A DNA stretch of 64,000 bases from Hyphomicrobiales bacterium (GTDB taxonomy: Bacteria > Pseudomonadota > Alphaproteobacteria > Rhizobiales > Rhizobiaceae): positions 1 to 64,000 of the forward strand of contig UCCS01000089.1 of the NCBI GenBank assembly GCA_900470965.1, read 5' to 3'. Positions 60,276-64,000 of the stretch are shown here, piece by piece. The stretch's first letter is position 1. Each line of letters begins with the position of its first letter. The notes beneath the pieces were generated by a model that was given only the letters and a program-made list of their open reading frames with translations, had not been told where the DNA came from and did no database searches. A program made the translations under genes and the position numbers.

Positions 60276-61229
60276 ATGGCCACGAGTGACAATCTGCGTT
60301 TTGGTGTGGACCTGGTCACCTTCTTTCACCCGGGCTTCTGGGGCGTCGACAGCTATGACGCAATCATCGAACACGCGAAGTCTCAGCCGCGGCAGTTCTG
60401 GGACGAGATCCTCGATAGCATCCAGGCCTCGGGCGTGACCGGTGTCGAGCTGACCTTCTCTCCGTTCAACTGGCAGGATGCGATCAAGACCTACGGGTCT
60501 GTGGAGACCTTCGGCGCCGAGCTTTCTGCCCGCGGGCTCCAGCTCGCATCCGGCTTCTTCGCGGAGCTGGAGGCATCGGGCGACTTTACCGAGGCCGCCG
60601 CGCAGGCAGCCATCATCGCCAAGGCCGAACAATATGCCGATTTCATCAAGGCCTGCGGCGGCGATATCATGGTCATTGGCGCACCGATGCGTCAGACGCC
60701 AGGTGAAGAGCCCGTGCGTTTCCGCGATTTCGAACAGGCCAAGATCATCGCCGATTTCCTGAATCGGCTCGGAGCTACCCTTTACAAGAAGGGTGTCAAG
60801 CTCGCCGTGCATACGGAAGCGCATTCGATCTTTGCCGCTGCCCGCGACGTCGATCTTCTGATGCTGCTGACGGATCCGGCTTATGTGCACATGTGCCCGG
60901 ACACGGCGCATATCATTCTCGAGGGTTCCGACCCGATCCAGCTCGTCGATCGCCATCACGAGCGCATGATCATCGCCCACTGGAAGGATGCGGTCGGCAA
61001 AATGCCGGCAGACACGCCGATCGGCACCGACATCCACGAGCGCCACCGTCCCTTTTTCTGCGGCTTCGGCCTTGGCCGCGTCGACTGGCCGGCCTGGATC
61101 CGCCTCTTGCGGGATCGCCAGTTCAATGGCTGGGCAATTCTCGAACTCGACGCCGCAGCTGATCCCGTTGGCGACATTGCCAACGGTCTGACCCTCGTGC
61201 GGCAGGCGCTGCTGCCGATCTATCGCTAA
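60276..61229 (+). CDS. Sugar phosphate isomerase/epimerase family TIM-barrel protein
   Basis: 317-residue xylose-isomerase-like TIM-barrel enzyme. Metal and substrate residues appear as GVELTFSPF near residue 54, KLAVHTEAHSIF near 175-187, MCPDTAHIILEG near 207 (Asp and His) and WAILELDAAADP near the end. It is probably a sugar or inositol-type isomerase, epimerase or dehydratase. It is the first gene of the operon under LacI control, upstream of a CUT1-type importer, and likely acts on the imported sugar or its oxidised form. Confidence 0.87.
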   Translation: MATSDNLRFGVDLVTFFHPGFWGVDSYDAIIEHAKSQPRQFWDEILDSIQASGVTGVELTFSPFNWQDAIKTYGSVETFGAELSARGLQLASGFFAELEASGDFTEAAAQAAIIAKAEQYADFIKACGGDIMVIGAPMRQTPGEEPVRFRDFEQAKIIADFLNRLGATLYKKGVKLAVHTEAHSIFAAARDVDLLMLLTDPAYVHMCPDTAHIILEGSDPIQLVDRHHERMIIAHWKDAVGKMPADTPIGTDIHERHRPFFCGFGLGRVDWPAWIRLLRDRQFNGWAILELDAAADPVGDIANGLTLVRQALLPIYR

Positions 61230-61248
61230 CCGTAGCTTGCAACCAAAC

Positions 61249-61266
61249 GGCCCCGCAAAGAGGGCC
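61249..61266 (+). other. Short hairpin between isomerase and binding-protein genes
   Basis: GGCCC (61249-61253) pairs with GGGCC (61262-61266). It is small, without a T-run, and perhaps only an mRNA structure near the ribosome-binding site of the next gene. Confidence 0.35.
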
Positions 61267-61284
61267 TATTCAAGAGGTGGAACA

Positions 61285-62514
61285 ATGAAGGAAATGACGC
61301 TCCTGCTCGCCGGTACCATGCTGCTTGGTGCTGCCGGCCTTGCGAATGCAGACGACAGGCTGAAGGCCGAGGTCCTTACCTCCTGGACATCAGGCGGCGA
61401 GGGCCGCGCCGTCGAGGCCATCAAGAAGGAATTCGAAAAGCGCGGCGGTGTGTGGGAGAGCTCCACGATTGCCGGCTTCGAAAATGCCAATGCCGCATTC
61501 CAGAACCGCCTCGTCGCCGGTGATCCTCCGACCGCAAAACAGGTCGTCGTCGGCAAGGATCCGGCCGAATTCATCGAGCAGGGCCTGATGAACCCGATGG
61601 ATGAAGTGGCGGCTGCCGGCAAGTGGAAGGATGCGCTTCCGAAGGCACTCTATGACTACATCACCTATGACGGCAAAGTTTATCTGACGCCGACCGGTAT
61701 CCACGGTGAAAGTTGGATGTTCTATTCCAAGGACGCCTTCAGCAAGGCCGGGATCACCGAAGAGCCCAAGGACTGGAACACCTTCTTCGCCGACATGGAC
61801 AAGCTGAAGGCCGCAGGCCTGACACCGATCGGCTGGGGCGGCCAAGGCTGGCAGGAGGTGAAGGTCTTCAACATGGTGCTCCTGTCCCAGGTGGGCATGG
61901 ACGGCTTCATGAAGATCTATGCCGAAAAGGATCAGGCAGCCCTGACCTCCGACGGCGTCAAGAAAGCTCTCGAAATCTTCGGCAAAATGCGGGCCTATGT
62001 CGATGAAGGCTCTGCCGGCCGCAACTGGAACGACGCCACCGCCATGGTTATCACTGGCAGGGCCGGCGTGCAGTTCATGGGTGATTGGGCCAAGGGCGAA
62101 TTCACGGCTGCCGGCAAAGTCGCCGACAAGGATTTCGGCTGCGCCATCTCTCCCGCTTCCCCAGGCCTGATCTATATCTCCGACGCTTTCGCTTATCTGA
62201 AGACGAACGACGCCAACCAGGACGCAGCGCAGAAGCTGCTTGCCGAGGTCGTCATGGACCCCGCAGTTCAAGTCGAATTCTCGCTGAACAAGGGCTCGAT
62301 CCCCGCACGCATCGATGTCGACAAGTCCAAGTTCGACGCCTGCACCCAGAAGGGCATGGCCTTCATGGCCGAGGGCAAGATCGTTCCCGAACACGCCATC
62401 ACCACGACGCCGGAGCAGGTGGGCGCTCTGACAGACTTCATCGGCGAATTCTGGGCCAATCCGTCCGCTGATGTCGATGCATCGGCTGCGCAGTTCGCCG
62501 CGATCTTCGAGTAA
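61285..62514 (+). CDS. Carbohydrate ABC transporter substrate-binding protein, family 1
   Basis: 409-residue periplasmic binding protein. The signal peptide reads KEMTLLLAGTMLLGAAGLANA, then DDRLKAEVLTSWTSGGEGRAVEAIKKEF. It resembles the glucose/mannose-type binding proteins of the CUT1 group: GFENANAAFQNRLVAGDPPTAKQ, YLTPTGIHGESWMFYSKDAF, IGWGGQGWQEVKVFN and QFMGDWAKGEF. ATG 61285 has AGAGGTGG upstream; the longer frame is not needed. It is followed by a 12-base perfect hairpin and the permease genes. Confidence 0.93.
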   Translation: MKEMTLLLAGTMLLGAAGLANADDRLKAEVLTSWTSGGEGRAVEAIKKEFEKRGGVWESSTIAGFENANAAFQNRLVAGDPPTAKQVVVGKDPAEFIEQGLMNPMDEVAAAGKWKDALPKALYDYITYDGKVYLTPTGIHGESWMFYSKDAFSKAGITEEPKDWNTFFADMDKLKAAGLTPIGWGGQGWQEVKVFNMVLLSQVGMDGFMKIYAEKDQAALTSDGVKKALEIFGKMRAYVDEGSAGRNWNDATAMVITGRAGVQFMGDWAKGEFTAAGKVADKDFGCAISPASPGLIYISDAFAYLKTNDANQDAAQKLLAEVVMDPAVQVEFSLNKGSIPARIDVDKSKFDACTQKGMAFMAEGKIVPEHAITTTPEQVGALTDFIGEFWANPSADVDASAAQFAAIFE

Positions 62515-62528
62515 GATCGGACAAGCCT

Positions 62529-62560
62529 GTCGCCTGCACCGCATCACTGGTGCAGGCGAC
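62529..62560 (+). terminator. Strong hairpin between binding-protein and permease genes
   Basis: GTCGCCTGCACC (62529-62540) pairs perfectly with GGTGCAGGCGAC (62549-62560) over an eight-base loop; TTT follows. It lies 14 bases after the binding-protein stop and ends 28 bases before the first permease. It is expected to limit or stabilise transcripts at this junction. Confidence 0.8.
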
Positions 62561-62588
62561 TTTCGAAGCCCCTTGCAAAGATGCACTG

Positions 62589-63479
62589 ATGAAACGGAAG
62601 CATAACCGCTCGAAGGCGGCGCTCATCGCTCTCATCCCGACCTGGGCTGCGGTGGTCGTCGTCTACCTCGGCACCATGGTCTGGTCGGTGACCCTGTCCT
62701 TCACCAATTCGCGGCTGTTCCCGTCATGGAACTTCGTCGGGTTCGAGCAATATTCCAAACTGTTTCAGACTGCCAAATGGCTGATCTCCTTCCAGAACCT
62801 CATCATCTTCGGCGTGCTTTACGTCTTTGGCTGCCTGTTTATCGGCTTCCTGCTTGCCGCCGCCCTCGATCGCAAGGTACGCTTCGAAAGCGCCTTCCGG
62901 ACGATCTTCCTCTACCCCTATGCCATGTCCTTCGTCGTCACCGGCCTAATCTGGCAATGGATGATGAACCCGACGCTCGGCGTTCAGGCAAGCGTGCGTG
63001 CGCTTGGCTGGCAGGGTTTTTCCTTCGACTGGATCATCAACCGCGATCTTGCGATCTATGCAGTGGTGATCGCGGCCCTCTGGCAGGGCGCGGGCCTCGT
63101 CATGATCCTTGTGCTGGCCGGCATGCGCGGCATCGATGGCGAGCAGTGGCGCGCTGCCCGCATCGACGGCATTCCCGTCTGGCGCACCTATGTTTCGATC
63201 ATCCTGCCGCAACTGACGCCGGCCTTTGCGGCGGCCGGCACGCTGCTCTCCATGGGCGTGATCAAGACCTATGATATCGTTGTGGCGCTCACCAATGGCG
63301 GACCGGGATCGGCAACAGAGGTGCCGGCGAAGTTCATCATGGACAATCTGTTCCAGCGTCAGAATCTCGGCCTTGCGACAGCAGCGGCGACCGTCCTGCT
63401 TTTAACCGTGCTGATCATCGTCGCACCCTTCCGCTATGCCCAACATATCCGCGCCCGGCGCCAGGCAGGTACGCTATGA
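62589..63479 (+). CDS. Carbohydrate ABC transporter permease, MalF/UgpA type
   Basis: 296-residue inner-membrane permease of the CUT1 importer. It has six membrane segments; the first is AALIALIPTWAAVVVVYLGTMVW. The EAA loop is EQWRAARIDGIPVWRTYVSIILPQLTP near residue 195. ATG 62589 is chosen over the longer frame, which runs into the upstream hairpin. It ends overlapping the second permease by four bases (ATGA). It probably carries a monosaccharide or small sugar, together with the family 1 binding protein. Confidence 0.93.
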   Translation: MKRKHNRSKAALIALIPTWAAVVVVYLGTMVWSVTLSFTNSRLFPSWNFVGFEQYSKLFQTAKWLISFQNLIIFGVLYVFGCLFIGFLLAAALDRKVRFESAFRTIFLYPYAMSFVVTGLIWQWMMNPTLGVQASVRALGWQGFSFDWIINRDLAIYAVVIAALWQGAGLVMILVLAGMRGIDGEQWRAARIDGIPVWRTYVSIILPQLTPAFAAAGTLLSMGVIKTYDIVVALTNGGPGSATEVPAKFIMDNLFQRQNLGLATAAATVLLLTVLIIVAPFRYAQHIRARRQAGTL

Positions 63480-64000
63480 TCCATCCCCGCGGCCCTAGGC
63501 CGACGCAGATCACCGCAGCCCGCATCGGCCTATACGCCTTCCTCATCTCCGCCGCGCTGTTCTTCGCCGTGCCGCTTTACGTGATGATCGTCACGTCGCT
63601 GAAGACCATGGACGAGATCCGGCTGGGGCAGATTTTTGCCCTGCCGTTGCACCTGGATTTTACCGCCTGGAAGACGGCCTGGGCCGGCGCCTGCGCCGGG
63701 AGCGAATGCACCGGCGTGCGCATGGGCTTCCTGAATTCGGTGAAGATCACCGTGCCGGCCGTTGTCATCTCCGTCCTGATCGGCGCAATCAACGGTTATG
63801 CACTTTCCTTCTGGCGCCCGAAGGCAGGACGCCTGATGTTCGGCCTGCTGATGGCCGGCGCTCTGGTGCCCTACCAGATCTTTCTCTATCCGCTGGTGCG
63901 CGCCATGGCGGTGATGGGCTTCTACAACAGCCTCGGCGGCATTATTCTCGTGCATGTGCTGTTTGGCCTGCCGCTGGTGACGCTGCTTTTCCGCAACTAC
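63476..64000 (+). CDS. Carbohydrate ABC transporter permease, MalG/UgpE type (3' end outside window)
   Basis: Second permease of the CUT1 importer, open to the window edge with 175 codons visible. It starts at ATG 63476 inside the stop of the previous gene. The N-terminus is MIHPRGPRPTQITAARIGLY, followed by a membrane segment (AFLISAALFFAVPLYVMIVTSLK) and MDEIRLGQIFALPLHLDF. Later come FLNSVKITVPAVVISVLIGAINGYALSF and LLMAGALVPYQIFLYPL, typical of MalG-like permeases. The EAA loop and end lie beyond 64000, where an ATPase gene would be expected. Confidence 0.92.
   Translation, partial: MIHPRGPRPTQITAARIGLYAFLISAALFFAVPLYVMIVTSLKTMDEIRLGQIFALPLHLDFTAWKTAWAGACAGSECTGVRMGFLNSVKITVPAVVISVLIGAINGYALSFWRPKAGRLMFGLLMAGALVPYQIFLYPLVRAMAVMGFYNSLGGIILVHVLFGLPLVTLLFRNY

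Noticed and set aside
1..64000. CRISPR arrays, tRNA or rRNA genes, insertion sequences, prophage genes
   Set aside because: No regularly spaced repeats, cloverleaf-like sequence, transposase, integrase or phage structural gene could be recognised.

Overview
The window reads as a rhizobial genome (Rhizobium or a close relative, Rhizobiaceae). It is GC-rich, crowded with ABC importers of plant- and soil-derived carbohydrates, and carries an alpha-galactoside locus arranged like the agp locus known from Sinorhizobium meliloti. No rRNA, tRNA, IS element, prophage or CRISPR array was seen. The species call is inference from gene content and protein style; no search was run.

Layout. 1-1910: the end of a sugar ABC importer (ATPase, cut by the window edge) and an endonuclease/exonuclease/phosphatase-family protein. 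2477-6743: a small acidic protein, a YihY/BrkB membrane protein, a pyridoxamine-oxidase-like stress protein and a secreted DUF4139 protein. 6969-8492: an aldehyde dehydrogenase of the ketoglutarate-semialdehyde type. 8709-11152: a TPP riboswitch, the thiamine salvage operon thiM-thiE-thiD and a strong terminator. 11279-18863: GNAT acetyltransferase, GH3 beta-N-acetylhexosaminidase and a five-gene importer whose binding protein resembles the Vibrio chitin-oligosaccharide-binding protein, then a spermidine-synthase-like protein. 19075-20226: lldD. 20267-34330: a carbohydrate catabolic island with an oligopeptide-type importer, a GH39 glycosidase, a GntR regulator, two sugar oxidoreductases, an IlvD/Edd dehydratase and a lactonase-like amidohydrolase. 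Together these could run a non-phosphorylative sugar-acid pathway. 34386-35240: a Xre-RES toxin-antitoxin pair. 35294-45385: the agp alpha-galactoside locus (two GH4 enzymes, agpABCD, AraC activator). 45597-46625: a CorA/ZntB-type channel. 46753-50539: a probable TetR regulon with four copies of one palindromic operator, covering a molybdopterin oxidoreductase, a cytochrome b, a secreted protein, the regulator and an isolated flgD. 50920-53524: a DUF2934 protein, a Cys/Met-metabolism PLP enzyme and a degenerate DMSP-lyase-like cupin.

53923-58701 is the most interesting part. It is a compact operon of a Xre regulator, a large winged-helix/TPR regulator, a 72-residue cysteine-free peptide, a YcaO protein, a TfuA protein and an 83-residue helical protein. 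The YcaO-TfuA pair is the known enzyme pair for peptide-backbone thioamidation, so this looks like an unassigned RiPP or protein-thioamidation system. The ycaO reading frame continues directly from the peptide gene through a single TGA, with no ordinary start codon before its conserved N-terminus.

58962-64000: a divergent LacI regulator and sugar-isomerase/CUT1 importer locus, with two good operator palindromes between them; it runs off the right edge.

A recurrent design is visible. In all four importer operons whose binding-protein gene comes first, a strong GC-rich hairpin lies exactly between that gene and the first permease gene, which probably keeps binding-protein mRNA more abundant.
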